DNA of 64,000 nt. It comes from an uncultured Eubacteriales bacterium. Its GTDB lineage: Bacteria > Bacillota > Clostridia > Oscillospirales > UMGS1783. Position numbers and translations under genes: made by a program. This document shows positions 52,556 to 62,059 of the stretch, piece after piece (within the stretch, counting starts at the first letter, position 1; every line of letters starts with the position of its first letter). A model generated the notes under the pieces. It was not told where the DNA came from. It saw nothing but the letters and a program-made list of their open reading frames with translations, and ran no database searches. Where the stretch lies: positions 1-64,000 of the forward strand of contig CAKSHC010000002.1 of assembly GCA_934456365.1 (NCBI GenBank), read 5' to 3'.

Positions 52556-53473
52556 ATGATGCAGTATTTGTCCGCTTTGCCGGGCGCCGTGGCCCAGGGC
52601 CTGATCTGGGGCATTATGGCCATCGGCGTGTACCTCACCTATAAGATCCTCGATTTTGCCGACCTCACCGTAGACGGCTCGATCTGCACGGGCGCCGCTG
52701 TCTGCGCCATGCTGATGGTCAACGGTCAGAACGTTTGGGTGGCCATGGCGGCAGCCGTGGCGGCCGGAATGCTCGCCGGGCTGGTGACCGGGCTGTTCCA
52801 TACCGCGATGGGCATTCCGCCCATCCTCGCCGGGATTTTGACTCAGCTGATTCTGTGGTCGGTCAACCTCAAGATTTTGGGCAAGGCCAATCAGGCGCTC
52901 CCCGCCTTCAACGAGGCGCGCCAAACCGGATATCATCTGCTGGTCACCCAGCTCGACAAAACAACGGCCATTCTCATCCTGCTCGGCTTTATCGCCGCCA
53001 TCGTCGCGCTGCTCTATTGGTTTTTCGGCACCGAGCTCGGCTCGGCGGTGCGCGCCACCGGCTGCAACCAGAGCATGAGCCGCGCCCAGGGGATCAACAC
53101 CTCGGTGACCAAGATCATCGCGCTGGTGCTCTCCAACGGCCTCGTCGCCCTTTCGGGCGCGCTGCTCGCCCAGTTCCAGGGGCAGGCCGATATCAATATG
53201 GGCAAGGGCGCGATCGTGATCGGGCTGGCCGCCGTCATCATCGGCGGCGCGCTCTTCGACAAGCTCTGCCCCAACTTCGCCTGCCGGCTCTGCGCCGTGG
53301 TCATCGGCGGCGTGATCTACTACATCGTTTACCAAACGGTGATCTACCTCGGCCTCGACACCGACCTGCTCAAGCTTCTGTCGGCTGTGGTGGTGGCCAT
53401 TTTCCTGGCGGTTCCCTACTGGAAAAAGCGCTTTGCGCGGCCCAAAAAGAAAGGAGGCGCCAACCATGCTTGA
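52556..53473 (+). CDS. ABC transporter permease (TrpY/branched-chain-like)
   Basis: This 305-aa membrane protein of the BPD_transp_2 family has about eight helices, LDFADLTVDGSICTGAAV near the N-terminus (family-typical substrate-channel motif) and the coupling segment RATGCNQSMSRAQGIN. The AAAGGA site is 11 bp before the ATG. It works with the three upstream binding proteins and the ATPase below. Confidence 0.92.
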   Translation: MMQYLSALPGAVAQGLIWGIMAIGVYLTYKILDFADLTVDGSICTGAAVCAMLMVNGQNVWVAMAAAVAAGMLAGLVTGLFHTAMGIPPILAGILTQLILWSVNLKILGKANQALPAFNEARQTGYHLLVTQLDKTTAILILLGFIAAIVALLYWFFGTELGSAVRATGCNQSMSRAQGINTSVTKIIALVLSNGLVALSGALLAQFQGQADINMGKGAIVIGLAAVIIGGALFDKLCPNFACRLCAVVIGGVIYYIVYQTVIYLGLDTDLLKLLSAVVVAIFLAVPYWKKRFARPKKKGGANHA

Positions 53474-54254
53474 GCTTTCCCATGTGACCAAAACCTTCTA
53501 TCCCGGCACCGTCAACGAAAAGGTGGCTCTCAACGATCTCTCCCTTTCTCTCAAGGAGGGCGATTTCGTGACCGTCATCGGCTCCAACGGCTCGGGGAAA
53601 TCCACCATGCTCAACGCCATCTCGGGCGTTTGGGGCATCGACAGCGGCACCATCCGCATCGACGGGGTGGATGTGACCGGCATGAGCGAGCACCGGCGCG
53701 CCGCCTTTTTGGGGCGGGTGTTCCAGGATCCCATGCTGGGCACGGCGCCCGATATGCAGATCGAGGAGAATCTAGCCCTCGCAGCCCGGCGCGGCAAGCG
53801 CCGCGGCCTCAAATGGGGCATCACCCGCCTCGAGAGGGAAGACTACCGCGAGCTTCTGCGCGAGTTCGACCTCGGCCTCGAGGATCGGCTCACAGCCAAG
53901 GTGGGCCTCCTCTCCGGCGGCCAGCGCCAGGCGCTCACCCTGCTGATGGCCTCGCTCCAGCGCCCCAAGGTGCTCCTGCTCGACGAGCACACCGCCGCCC
54001 TCGATCCCCGCACCGCCGATAAGGTGCTGCGGCTTTCGGATAAAATCATCTCGGAAAACAACCTCACCGCCCTGATGGTCACCCACAACATGCGCGACGC
54101 CATCGCCCACGGCAACCGGCTGATCATGATGAACGCCGGCCGCGTGGTGGTGGATGTGGCGGGTGAGGAAAAGAAAAAGCTCACGGTCGACCAGCTCCTC
54201 GAGCTCTTCGCCCGTTCGGGCGGCGCCCTTTCCGACAGCGCCATCTTAGCGTGA
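53466..54254 (+). CDS. ABC transporter ATPase of the aromatic amino-acid system
   Basis: This 262-aa protein is started at 53466 behind AAAGGAGG, overlapping the permease by 8 nt. Walker A GSNGSGKST, signature LSGGQRQA, Walker B VLLLDEHTAALDPR (His replaces the usual Pro of DEP) and switch VTHNMRDA are present. The DEHTAALD variant is typical of this transporter family. Confidence 0.93.
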   Translation: MLELSHVTKTFYPGTVNEKVALNDLSLSLKEGDFVTVIGSNGSGKSTMLNAISGVWGIDSGTIRIDGVDVTGMSEHRRAAFLGRVFQDPMLGTAPDMQIEENLALAARRGKRRGLKWGITRLEREDYRELLREFDLGLEDRLTAKVGLLSGGQRQALTLLMASLQRPKVLLLDEHTAALDPRTADKVLRLSDKIISENNLTALMVTHNMRDAIAHGNRLIMMNAGRVVVDVAGEEKKKLTVDQLLELFARSGGALSDSAILA

Positions 54255-54751
54255 GGCCCGAAATGGAAACCGAACGCCTGGAGCTTATCCCCCTTTCGGC
54301 CGAGGAGCTCATGCTCTGGCTGGATGACCTCCCCGCGCTCGAAAAGCGGAAAAGCTGCCATTATCGGGCCGAGGAAATGACCGAAGAATTCGCCGACGTC
54401 CTCCGCTTTTGCGCCGCCGCCATCGAAACCGATCCCGAAAACCTCCTCTGGCACACCTTCTGGTGGATCGTCCGCCGGGAGGACCGGGCGGTGGTCGGCT
54501 CGATCGATTTCAAAAATGTGCCCTCCGACGGGGTGGTGGAAATCGGCTACGGGCTCGGCCCGGCCTTCGAGCATCGCGGCTATATGACCGAATCGGTCAA
54601 GGCCTTTCTGGATTTCGCCCGCGCCCGGGGCGTGCGCCGGGTGGTGGCCGAAACCGAAACCAACAACCTTCCCTCGCAGCTGGTGCTGCAGCGCTGCGGC
54701 TTTTGCCTGCAAAGCCGGGGCGACACGCTCCGGTGGGGCGTGGATCTCTGA
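54251..54751 (+). CDS. GNAT-family N-acetyltransferase (RimJ-like)
   Basis: This 166-aa GNAT domain has TERLELIPLSAEEL at the N-terminus, the acetyl-CoA-binding segment GPAFEHRGYMTESVKAFLDFA and the C-terminal ETETNNLPSQLVLQRCGF. A GTG start at 54251 overlaps the ATPase stop by 4 nt; an ATG four codons later (54263) is an equal alternative. The substrate is unknown, probably an amino-acid or peptide amine. It ends the transporter operon. Confidence 0.88.
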   Translation: MRPEMETERLELIPLSAEELMLWLDDLPALEKRKSCHYRAEEMTEEFADVLRFCAAAIETDPENLLWHTFWWIVRREDRAVVGSIDFKNVPSDGVVEIGYGLGPAFEHRGYMTESVKAFLDFARARGVRRVVAETETNNLPSQLVLQRCGFCLQSRGDTLRWGVDL

Positions 54752-54761
54752 AAAAAGAATG

Positions 54762-54793
54762 CCGGACGGAGAATTTCTCCGTCCGGACTTTTT
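54762..54793. terminator. Terminator of the aromatic transporter operon
   Basis: 11-bp stem CCGGACGGAGA/TCTCCGTCCGG with ATT loop and TTTTT, shared with the convergent AraC gene. Confidence 0.9.
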
Positions 54794-55652
54794 ATGCCTT
54801 GCCCGGGGTGGTGCCGTAGCGCTTTTTGTAAAGCTGAATGAAATAGGAAGAATTGGCAAATCCCGCCTCCATGGCCGTTTCGGTCACATTCCTTCCCAGC
54901 AGGATCAGATGGCGCCCGTAGCTGAGCTTCTGCTCGAGCAGATAGTCCTTCACCGAGATCCCCATCTCCCGTCGGAAGCAGCGCGATAAATAATCGGGGC
55001 TCACATGCAGCTGCTCGGCCACCTCGTTGAGGGTGGAGATCTCGCGGTGCCGGTCGTTGATGATCTGCACCGCCGAAATCACCAGCGGTGAGAGCTTGCG
55101 CGCCTCTTCGCTGGCCCGGGTGGTGTTGAGCGCGCGGTAGATCAGCGAGAAAAGCCGGAAGATCGCCGGGAGCAGGCAGATCTGCGAAAAGGATTCGTTG
55201 CTCCCCAGAAGCGGATCGATCTCCCGCAGGATCATGGACAGCTCGTTTTTGAAGGGCTCGTTGAGCCGCAGCAGGTTGGGGGATTTTTTATGATTGAGGA
55301 AGGAGAGAATGGCTTCGTGGGCGTCGGGATTGAGCTTGAAGGTTTCGTCGAAAAATTCATGATCGAAAAAGAAAGCGAAACGCTCGTAGGGCTCCCCATG
55401 CCCCCATTCGATTCCGTAGGTTTCCCCCACGTCGACCGAGAAAAGATCCAGAACACTGGCCGGATATTGATGATAGGGTGTCACATAGGTCACATCCCCG
55501 TTCAGGTGGATAATCAGCGAGGCCCAGCCGTCCATCTGGGTGGCGTGGTAAAAGATCGGGGCCTGCAGATTCGTGATCCGCTCGTGTGCTACCTCGAAGT
55601 GCAAACCAAGTCGGCAACGCCGCATTTCACCCCAATTTTCCGGCATGTACAT
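54792..55652 (-). CDS. AraC-family regulator divergent from the glycan locus
   Basis: This 286-aa protein is started at the ATG 55652 behind GGAGGAG rather than the in-frame TTG at 55667. The N-terminal part (about 1-160) is a ligand/effector domain with an aromatic-rich beta core (GWASLIIHLNGDVTYVTPYH), and the C-terminal double HTH contains STLNEVAEQLHVSPDYLSRCFRR and VTETAMEAGFANSSYFIQLYKK. It is divergent from the GH2/CBM9 locus, its probable target. Confidence 0.92.
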   Translation of the reverse strand: MYMPENWGEMRRCRLGLHFEVAHERITNLQAPIFYHATQMDGWASLIIHLNGDVTYVTPYHQYPASVLDLFSVDVGETYGIEWGHGEPYERFAFFFDHEFFDETFKLNPDAHEAILSFLNHKKSPNLLRLNEPFKNELSMILREIDPLLGSNESFSQICLLPAIFRLFSLIYRALNTTRASEEARKLSPLVISAVQIINDRHREISTLNEVAEQLHVSPDYLSRCFRREMGISVKDYLLEQKLSYGRHLILLGRNVTETAMEAGFANSSYFIQLYKKRYGTTPGKA

Positions 55653-55684
55653 GGCAAGCTCCTCCAATTATCGGATTTTTAATA

Positions 55685-55724
55685 AGCATATCCCGGTTTT
55701 GAATAAATGTCAAGGGAAATTCAA
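55685..55724 (-). promoter_or_regulatory. AraC gene promoter and flanking inverted repeat
   Basis: Minus -35 TTGACA (55708-55713), 17 bp, -10 TATGCT (55685-55690). Around the -35 lies an inverted pair TTGAAT (55699-55704) and ATTCAA (55719-55724), a candidate regulator site. For the plus direction a TACAAT (55769-55774) could be the -10 of the glycan operon, but no good -35 is visible, as expected for an AraC-activated promoter. Confidence 0.65.
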
Positions 55725-55822
55725 TAAAAAAGGATGCTTTTGTGGTATAAATATCAAACAAACGCTGTTACAATAAAGTTGTACGGATCGTCTTTCTGAA
55801 TTTTATGCCAACGGAGGATGGA

Positions 55823-58024
55823 ATGAAAATCAGGTTTGCTCAAAAAATCGTAATTTTCTTGTGCACAATTTTCTTGTGTCTGAGCGTCTGCGCCTGCGCC
55901 GGATCGGGCGGAGCCAAGGCTCTGTCGCTGCCGGACGGGTGGGTCGTGGACCGCGAGGCCGACCAGGCGACCGCCCTCAAGGGACTTTCGGGGGAGAGCG
56001 TTTCCCTCGGCGAGGCCTTTGCGGAGGGTTCGGCCTGGTTCTACAACCGCTTCTCGAGCAATCTTTCGGTCGCGGGCGGCGAGAAAGCCATTCTGCGCCT
56101 GTATGACGCGCAGGGCATCACCGGCGCCTGGCTCAACGGCAAAGAGCTTTCCTTGCAGGACGAGTATCTCGACGTGACCGGAAAAATTTCCGGGGAAAAC
56201 CAGCTTCTTCTGCGCGGCGAGGGCGCGTTTGCCGCCCCGGGCAGTAAGGTCACGCTGGAGGCCCACCCCGCCGTTTTCGTGCTCGGAGCGCGCACCGAGT
56301 GGAGCGAAGACGGGAAGGCCACGGCTTTCGTGACGCTGGAAAACCTTTCGGGGAAAGAAACGGCCGTGCAGCTTTCGGCTCTGCTTTCCTCGATGGACGA
56401 TTCCTTTACCGTTTCGCAGGCCGACCTCTCGGTTTCGGCTCCCGCGGGGCGCAGCGAGCATGCCGTCGCCCTTTCGGTAAACGACGCGATCCTTTGGAAC
56501 AGCGGCAATTCGTATCTCTACGATCTCTCGATCATCGCCCAGAGCTCGCTCGGGCGCGACGAGTATCGCGATCTGACCGGGCTCAAGCGCCTGGCGCGCG
56601 AGGAGAGCGGCTTCTTTTCGCTCAATGGGCAGCCCGCTCTGCTCAAGGTCGCCGAGCTGACCCGTAAGGAAGCGCTGGGCGATTGCGATTCCCTTCTTTC
56701 CTATTTGAAAACCGTTGGCTTCAACGCCGTGCTGGTCGCGGGCGGCGCCCCCACCGAGCGGGTGCTCGAGCGCTGCGATAAGCTGGGCCTGATGGCCTTT
56801 GCAAACGGCGGGCAAACCATTGCCCAGAAAAGCCATATCAGCCTAATCTCCCTGGCCGAGAGCGACATCGCCCTGAGCGCCTCCCATCGCGAGGAGCTCG
56901 CGGGGATCGCCGCCGGGGCTCTTGTGCGGGTTTCGGCCGACACCGCGGAAACCTATTCGGTCCGCGCCGAGGATCTCGTGGCCTGGCTTTCCGATCAGGC
57001 GATCGACACCACCCCGGCCGACGCCGAGGCCGACGCGCTGGACGCGCAGACCGACCACCTCGGCGCGCTTCTGACGGCCGCCCGCCGCTTTGATGTGGCC
57101 GGCGTCGTCGCCGCCACCGACTTCTCCCGCATCAAGGCCGACTTCACCGAGGTTATCCGCGATAACCTCAGCGACATCCGCTTTGTCATCACCGCCGACC
57201 GCACCGAGCTCTATTCCGGCGAAACTCTCAACTTCCAGGTGGCGCTGGCTAACTTCCATCAGATCCGCACCGCCGATTTCTACACCGTCCGGGTCACCAT
57301 CACCGGCAACGGGAAAAGCTATTCCCGCAATCTTTCCTTCTCGCTCGACGGCAATCAGCATCTCACCCCGCTTCTGAGCGACAGCGTGTCGCTTGCCGGG
57401 TATCCGGCCGGGGAGTATGTGATCTCCTGTGAAATGACCTACGGCGGCCATCCCGACTGCGGCGCTCTTGCCTTCCGCGTGGCTGACCGTTCGGCTCTGC
57501 CCACCCTCTCCGGCACCGTCTACGCCGCCGGACTGACCTCCTATCAGAGCGCGCTGCTCTCGTCGCGCGGGGCGTCGGTCGCTCCCTTTACCGGCAGCGA
57601 ATCCGGCCGCATCGTGCTCGGGCCTGGGGCCGACGAAGGCCTGCTGGAAAAGGCCAAGGCTCTGGCCGAGGCCGGCTCGCAGGTCGTGGTGCTCGACGCG
57701 TATCGCTATGCCTCCCTGCCGGTCGGCAAGGCGGCCGCCCCCGATCTCACCTTCGTTTCGCAGGAGGTTTCGGGGCTGACCTATGCCGGAAAAGCCCTCA
57801 ACGAGGGAATCTGCGGCGATCTGCTGGAAACCGTCTTTGAGGGCGAGATCCGGCAGAATCTCCTGCCCGGTATCCGCGGCGTGGCCGACGGGTCGGGAAG
57901 CGCCGCCACCGGCTGCGGCGTGTTCGCTTTGGGCAGCGGCAGCATGGCTCTGAGCGGCCTGCGCTCGCTGGACGGTTCTCCCCTTTCCGACGCGCTGCTT
58001 TGCAGCCTGCTCCTTCTTTCGTAA
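55823..58024 (+). CDS. GH2-fold lipoprotein lacking catalytic glutamates
   Basis: This 733-aa lipoprotein (lipobox SVCAC) is started at 55823 behind GGAGGA. It follows the same domain order as the GH2 proteins at 45.0 and 58.0 kb: a sugar-binding beta domain, an Ig-like domain ending before ESGFFSLNGQPALL (compare EGFFVLNGERIF), a shortened TIM-barrel-like part (FNAVLVAGGAPTERVLERCDKLGLMAF) and a C-terminal domain with GTVYAAGL shared with the secreted GH2. The NE and SExG catalytic blocks are missing, so it is probably a non-catalytic glycan binder or scaffold. It is the first gene of the locus. Confidence 0.75.
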   Translation: MKIRFAQKIVIFLCTIFLCLSVCACAGSGGAKALSLPDGWVVDREADQATALKGLSGESVSLGEAFAEGSAWFYNRFSSNLSVAGGEKAILRLYDAQGITGAWLNGKELSLQDEYLDVTGKISGENQLLLRGEGAFAAPGSKVTLEAHPAVFVLGARTEWSEDGKATAFVTLENLSGKETAVQLSALLSSMDDSFTVSQADLSVSAPAGRSEHAVALSVNDAILWNSGNSYLYDLSIIAQSSLGRDEYRDLTGLKRLAREESGFFSLNGQPALLKVAELTRKEALGDCDSLLSYLKTVGFNAVLVAGGAPTERVLERCDKLGLMAFANGGQTIAQKSHISLISLAESDIALSASHREELAGIAAGALVRVSADTAETYSVRAEDLVAWLSDQAIDTTPADAEADALDAQTDHLGALLTAARRFDVAGVVAATDFSRIKADFTEVIRDNLSDIRFVITADRTELYSGETLNFQVALANFHQIRTADFYTVRVTITGNGKSYSRNLSFSLDGNQHLTPLLSDSVSLAGYPAGEYVISCEMTYGGHPDCGALAFRVADRSALPTLSGTVYAAGLTSYQSALLSSRGASVAPFTGSESGRIVLGPGADEGLLEKAKALAEAGSQVVVLDAYRYASLPVGKAAAPDLTFVSQEVSGLTYAGKALNEGICGDLLETVFEGEIRQNLLPGIRGVADGSGSAATGCGVFALGSGSMALSGLRSLDGSPLSDALLCSLLLLS

Positions 58025-58042
58025 GGGAAACGAGGTGAAATC

Positions 58043-60946
58043 ATGAAAAGAATGAAAAAAGTTCTGGCTCTTCTGCTGGCGCTGACGGCTGTCGCCATGC
58101 TCTTCTCGGGTGGCGTAAGCGCTGCGGACATTCCCGCCGAGGGCGAAAACAAAGCCCTTTGCCTCAAAACCGGCTGGCATCTTTATCAGGATCCCAACAA
58201 CAAGGGCGAGGAAAAGGAATGGTACCGCGGGTTCATGGGCGAAGGCAAAACCATCGATATCCCCTACGAATCCACCACCGAAAACTACATCAGCACCATG
58301 TGGCTCGGCAAGGAATTTGAGCCCGATTTCAAAGTCGGCGCGGGCGAGCGCGTGGTCATCGACCTCGAGGGCATCCTCTATTATTCCAAGGTCTGGTTCA
58401 ACGGAAACTACTGCGGTGAAAACGCCGGCGGCTACGGCAAGTTTTCCTTCGATGTGACCGATTACTTCCGCAGCGGCGAAAAGAACCTCATCGCCATCCG
58501 CATGTATTCCCCCAAGGGCCTCGATAAATACGAGGGCGCGAAAGACAGCGAGCTGCCCATCTGGCTCGGCGGCTTCCAGCGCATCAAGACTCCCGTCTAT
58601 GTCCGCGTCGTTCCCGATGTGCACATCACCGATGCCTACGTCAACACCGTTTATCAAAACGGCGATGTCGAGGTGGAGCTCACCGTCAACAACATCTCCA
58701 CCCGCTCGACCAATGTGACGGTCAATACCTCGGTCAACGAAACCGGAGAAACCTCCCGCCTGCTCTCTCTTTCCAAGAGCTTCCGGGTGGCCGGCGGCGA
58801 AAGCAAGATCCGCTATCGCTTCCATATCAACAACCATAAGCTCTGGTCGCCCGACGCGCCCAATCTCTACGACGTCCATCTCGCGCTGACCACGGCTCAG
58901 AAAAAAACGGATTATCAAACCGTTTCGGTCGGCTTCAAGGATCTGCGGGTCGACAACGAAGGCTTCTTCGTGCTCAACGGCGAGCGCATCTTCCTCAAGT
59001 GCAACCACACCACGCCCTATATTATGGGCTCGGTGGATGTCGGCTCGGATATCGCCCGCCAGCTCCATCAGCTTGATTATTTCAAATCGGCCGGCTTCAA
59101 TATGGTCCGCTTCCTGGCCGGCCCGGCCCTTCCCGAGCAGCTGGACTACTGCGACCGCATCGGCCTGCTCGTCTATCAGGAAAACGCCATGGCCTGGAAT
59201 CAGACCGATACCGAGGCCACTCCGAAGCTCTTTGCCGAAGAGCTGCGTCAGCTGGCTCTGCGCGACCGCAACCATGCCTCCAACGCCATTCTCGGCATGC
59301 TCAATGAAACCTACGGCACCGAAGCCGCCAATACCAGCGTGCGCCTCCAGGCCGCCATCGACGGCCCCAAAACCGTGAGAGAATACGATCAGGACGTTCT
59401 GCTCTTTCTCTCCTCCGGCCGTTGGGACTACCGCAACGAGCTCGGCTCGGCCTGCAACCCCGGCTCGACCGAATGGAAGGGCTATATGGGCAACGAGGGC
59501 GGCTTTGCCGAAAAGGGATCCCTCTACGAAAGCCAGTTCCACAGCATGGGCGACCTGCACTATTATCCGCAGCTGCCTTATGACAAGAACGTGGCCAATG
59601 TTTTCGCTTCGGTCAACGGCAAGCGCGCCTCCTTCATCTCGGAAGCCGGCGCAGGCTCCCAGCCCAATATCATCGCCGACTACTGGACCAACTTCCACGA
59701 GCAGAACCGCTCGCTGGAAACCACCGTCAACACCACCGAGCTGCGGCAAACGCAGGTCTGGGAAGCCCTCTTCACCGGCTACGGGCTCGACCGCATCTAC
59801 GGCACGGCGGAGGATGTGATCCTCGAAAGCCAGAGAAACAGCGCCGAGCAGCGCTCGCTTTTGGTCGACTACATCCGCTCCAATCCCAAGATCAACGGAT
59901 TTTCCCAAACGATGGGCCTCGACGTCGGCTACCGCGGCGAGGGCATTCTGGAGGGCACCACCTCCCATAAGGACGATCTCTTCGATTCCATCCGCGCCAG
60001 CTGGAGCGATCTGAGATGGTGCATCAACCTGAAGGATTATAACCTCTACAACACCGATCCCCTCAACCTCAAGATCGATCTTTCCAACATCGGCAAGCTC
60101 GAAAAGGGCCGCGAGTATACCGCTCATCTGAGCATCTCCCACAACGGGAAAACCGTTTGGAGCAAAGACGTGTCCCTCAAAGACAACGGCACCTTTGTGG
60201 TCAACGCCTTTGATGAAGCGCTGGATATCTCCTCCTTCGCCTCGGGCGAATACCGCATCAGCGCCGTGATCTACGGAGCGGTGAGCACCAGTGGCTCCAA
60301 GTCCTTCTGGGTCACCAACAAGGCGGATATGCCCTCGGTCGGCACCGTTTATGCCGCCGGCATGGAAGACGACATGAAAGCCATGCTGGAAAGCTATGGC
60401 GCGACCGTCATCGAGTATACCGGCCAGTCGGTGCCCGCCGGCTCGACCATTCTTCTGGCCAAGGCCTATTCCAACACCTCCAAAACGGTGGCCGCCGCGC
60501 TGGAGGCCGCGAAAAACGGAGCCCATGTTTTGGGCACCAACGCCCACGCCTACGGCGACTGGGGCTTCTCCTCCATGCCGCTGACCAACTCCGGCTCGGT
60601 TGTGAAGGACGACAACTGGCTCTATCATTCCGATTCCGTGATCTTCAGCACCGCCCTCACCCAGGGCCTGCAAAACGATTGCCTTATGGATCAGATCTAC
60701 TACGAGGATATCTACACCGCCAACTACTATTCCAACATCGATAAGCCGGATATCGTTCATTCCTTCCGCTTCTTCCTCGGCCAGACCGGCGGCGCCACCG
60801 AGGGCGAGCTGCGTTCGGGCCTCGACTGCGGCACCTGGCACTACGGCAGCGGCTCCTTCACGGCCTGCACCTTCGATCTCAACAATGCCGTCGGATCCCC
60901 GACGGCCGACCGGATGCTCGTGAACATGGCAAATTACAAGGGCTGA
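58043..60946 (+). CDS. Secreted glycoside hydrolase family 2-like enzyme
   Basis: This 967-aa protein has a cleavable signal peptide (ALLLALTAVAMLFSGGVSAAD). Domains: jelly-roll (about 40-190), Ig-like (about 195-300), TIM barrel (about 305-690) with acid/base Glu in GMLNET (E422) and nucleophile Glu in FISEAG (E534), then an Ig-like/C-terminal part with GTVYAAGMEDD. No anchor is visible, so it is secreted or held by partners. Substrate class cannot be fixed; GH2 covers beta-galactosidases, mannosidases and glucuronidases. It lies 18 bp after the pseudoenzyme gene. Confidence 0.9.
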   Translation: MKRMKKVLALLLALTAVAMLFSGGVSAADIPAEGENKALCLKTGWHLYQDPNNKGEEKEWYRGFMGEGKTIDIPYESTTENYISTMWLGKEFEPDFKVGAGERVVIDLEGILYYSKVWFNGNYCGENAGGYGKFSFDVTDYFRSGEKNLIAIRMYSPKGLDKYEGAKDSELPIWLGGFQRIKTPVYVRVVPDVHITDAYVNTVYQNGDVEVELTVNNISTRSTNVTVNTSVNETGETSRLLSLSKSFRVAGGESKIRYRFHINNHKLWSPDAPNLYDVHLALTTAQKKTDYQTVSVGFKDLRVDNEGFFVLNGERIFLKCNHTTPYIMGSVDVGSDIARQLHQLDYFKSAGFNMVRFLAGPALPEQLDYCDRIGLLVYQENAMAWNQTDTEATPKLFAEELRQLALRDRNHASNAILGMLNETYGTEAANTSVRLQAAIDGPKTVREYDQDVLLFLSSGRWDYRNELGSACNPGSTEWKGYMGNEGGFAEKGSLYESQFHSMGDLHYYPQLPYDKNVANVFASVNGKRASFISEAGAGSQPNIIADYWTNFHEQNRSLETTVNTTELRQTQVWEALFTGYGLDRIYGTAEDVILESQRNSAEQRSLLVDYIRSNPKINGFSQTMGLDVGYRGEGILEGTTSHKDDLFDSIRASWSDLRWCINLKDYNLYNTDPLNLKIDLSNIGKLEKGREYTAHLSISHNGKTVWSKDVSLKDNGTFVVNAFDEALDISSFASGEYRISAVIYGAVSTSGSKSFWVTNKADMPSVGTVYAAGMEDDMKAMLESYGATVIEYTGQSVPAGSTILLAKAYSNTSKTVAAALEAAKNGAHVLGTNAHAYGDWGFSSMPLTNSGSVVKDDNWLYHSDSVIFSTALTQGLQNDCLMDQIYYEDIYTANYYSNIDKPDIVHSFRFFLGQTGGATEGELRSGLDCGTWHYGSGSFTACTFDLNNAVGSPTADRMLVNMANYKG

Positions 60947-60960
60947 AAAGGAGAAGAAAG

Positions 60961-62055
60961 ATGAAAAAAACAATTTCCGCCGTTTTGGCCCTCCTCGCAG
61001 CGCTGACCATCCTTTCCACAGGAGTCTTTGCCAAAACCTATTCCGTGCCCGCCAGCCAGTCGCCCGCGATCGACGGTGTCGTTTCCTCCGCGGAATACGG
61101 CGCGCCGATCCTCTCTGGAGTCACCAAGGATTCTGCCGTCAACGGCTCGATCGACGAGATCCTGACCTACTGGAACTTCGATCCGAGCTATGCCGGCACT
61201 GAATCCTTTGACCTCTATCTGAACAACGACCGCAGCAACATCTATCTCGGCGTGGTGGTCCACGATACCGAGATCGACGCCAAATCCAAGGGCCGCGATC
61301 TTTGGAAGTATGCCAACTTTGCCTTCACCCTCGCCGCCAAAAACGACGAGACCACCATTCCCCGCATCGAGTATCAGGGCGATCGGTACGAGCAGTTTAC
61401 CGGCTATCGCCTCGGCATGCTGCGCGACGGCACCACCCAGAGCCACTTCCTCACTCTCGGTATCGATCCCATCACCCTCACTGAGGGCCAGGACTACGCC
61501 ATCCGCTACGACGAGAGCGCCCGCACCATGACCTATGAGATCGTCGTGCCCTACAGCACCACCAACATCGACCTGAGCAAGAGCAATGCGGTGATGCTCA
61601 GCATGATGGTCGCGCTCCCTTATTCCACCAACGGGCAAAGCGCCCGCGCAAACGGCGGCTCCCGCTTCCTGCTCGGCACCGCCGTGGCCTTCTGCGGCGG
61701 ACCGAATAACTTTGTCCATCCCGGCCAGTGCGTGGAGATTCGGCTCAACGACAAGGATTCAGTCGGTGTGGTGGATATCGGCGACGATTCCTCCATCGAT
61801 TTCACCACCGCCCCGGACATCACCCAGATCTCGCAGAACACGACCGGCCAAACCGAGGAGATCGCGCTGGAGCATCCGTTCTGGTTCGGTGAAAGCACCC
61901 AGCGCCTCATCATCCTGCTCGCAAGTGTGCTGATTGCTTTGAGCGCCGCCTTGCTGACGCTTACCCTTCTGTTGAAAAAGCACCCGGAATGGAAGGAAAA
62001 GCTCTGCCCCAAGAAGAAAGAGGAGCCGATCGCCGCGCCTCAGGAGGAGGAATAA
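60961..62055 (+). CDS. Membrane-anchored CBM9-like carbohydrate-binding protein 1
   Basis: This 364-aa protein has a signal peptide, a CBM9/DOMON-like beta-sandwich (about 30-260) opening with AIDGVVSSAEYGAPI and containing YQGDRYEQFTGYRLG and SYEIVVPY-type strands. A C-terminal membrane helix (about 313-338) is followed by a charged tail (KKHPEWKEKLCPKKKEE). CBM9 modules bind sugar chain ends; here the protein would sit on the outer membrane face beside the GH2 enzymes. It lies 14 bp after the GH2 gene. Confidence 0.82.
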   Translation: MKKTISAVLALLAALTILSTGVFAKTYSVPASQSPAIDGVVSSAEYGAPILSGVTKDSAVNGSIDEILTYWNFDPSYAGTESFDLYLNNDRSNIYLGVVVHDTEIDAKSKGRDLWKYANFAFTLAAKNDETTIPRIEYQGDRYEQFTGYRLGMLRDGTTQSHFLTLGIDPITLTEGQDYAIRYDESARTMTYEIVVPYSTTNIDLSKSNAVMLSMMVALPYSTNGQSARANGGSRFLLGTAVAFCGGPNNFVHPGQCVEIRLNDKDSVGVVDIGDDSSIDFTTAPDITQISQNTTGQTEEIALEHPFWFGESTQRLIILLASVLIALSAALLTLTLLLKKHPEWKEKLCPKKKEEPIAAPQEEE

Positions 62056-62059
62056 GAGA

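Noticed and set aside
55740..55774. Standard sigma-A promoter for the glycan operon
   Set aside because: TACAAT at 55769 has no acceptable -35 at 16-18 bp; an activator-dependent promoter is more consistent.
56843..60973. 1376-aa ORF on the minus strand
   Set aside because: It lies antisense to the clear GH2 genes and has Gly/Val/His-rich low-complexity composition with no domain or ribosome site. Long antisense frames are common in GC-rich coding DNA.
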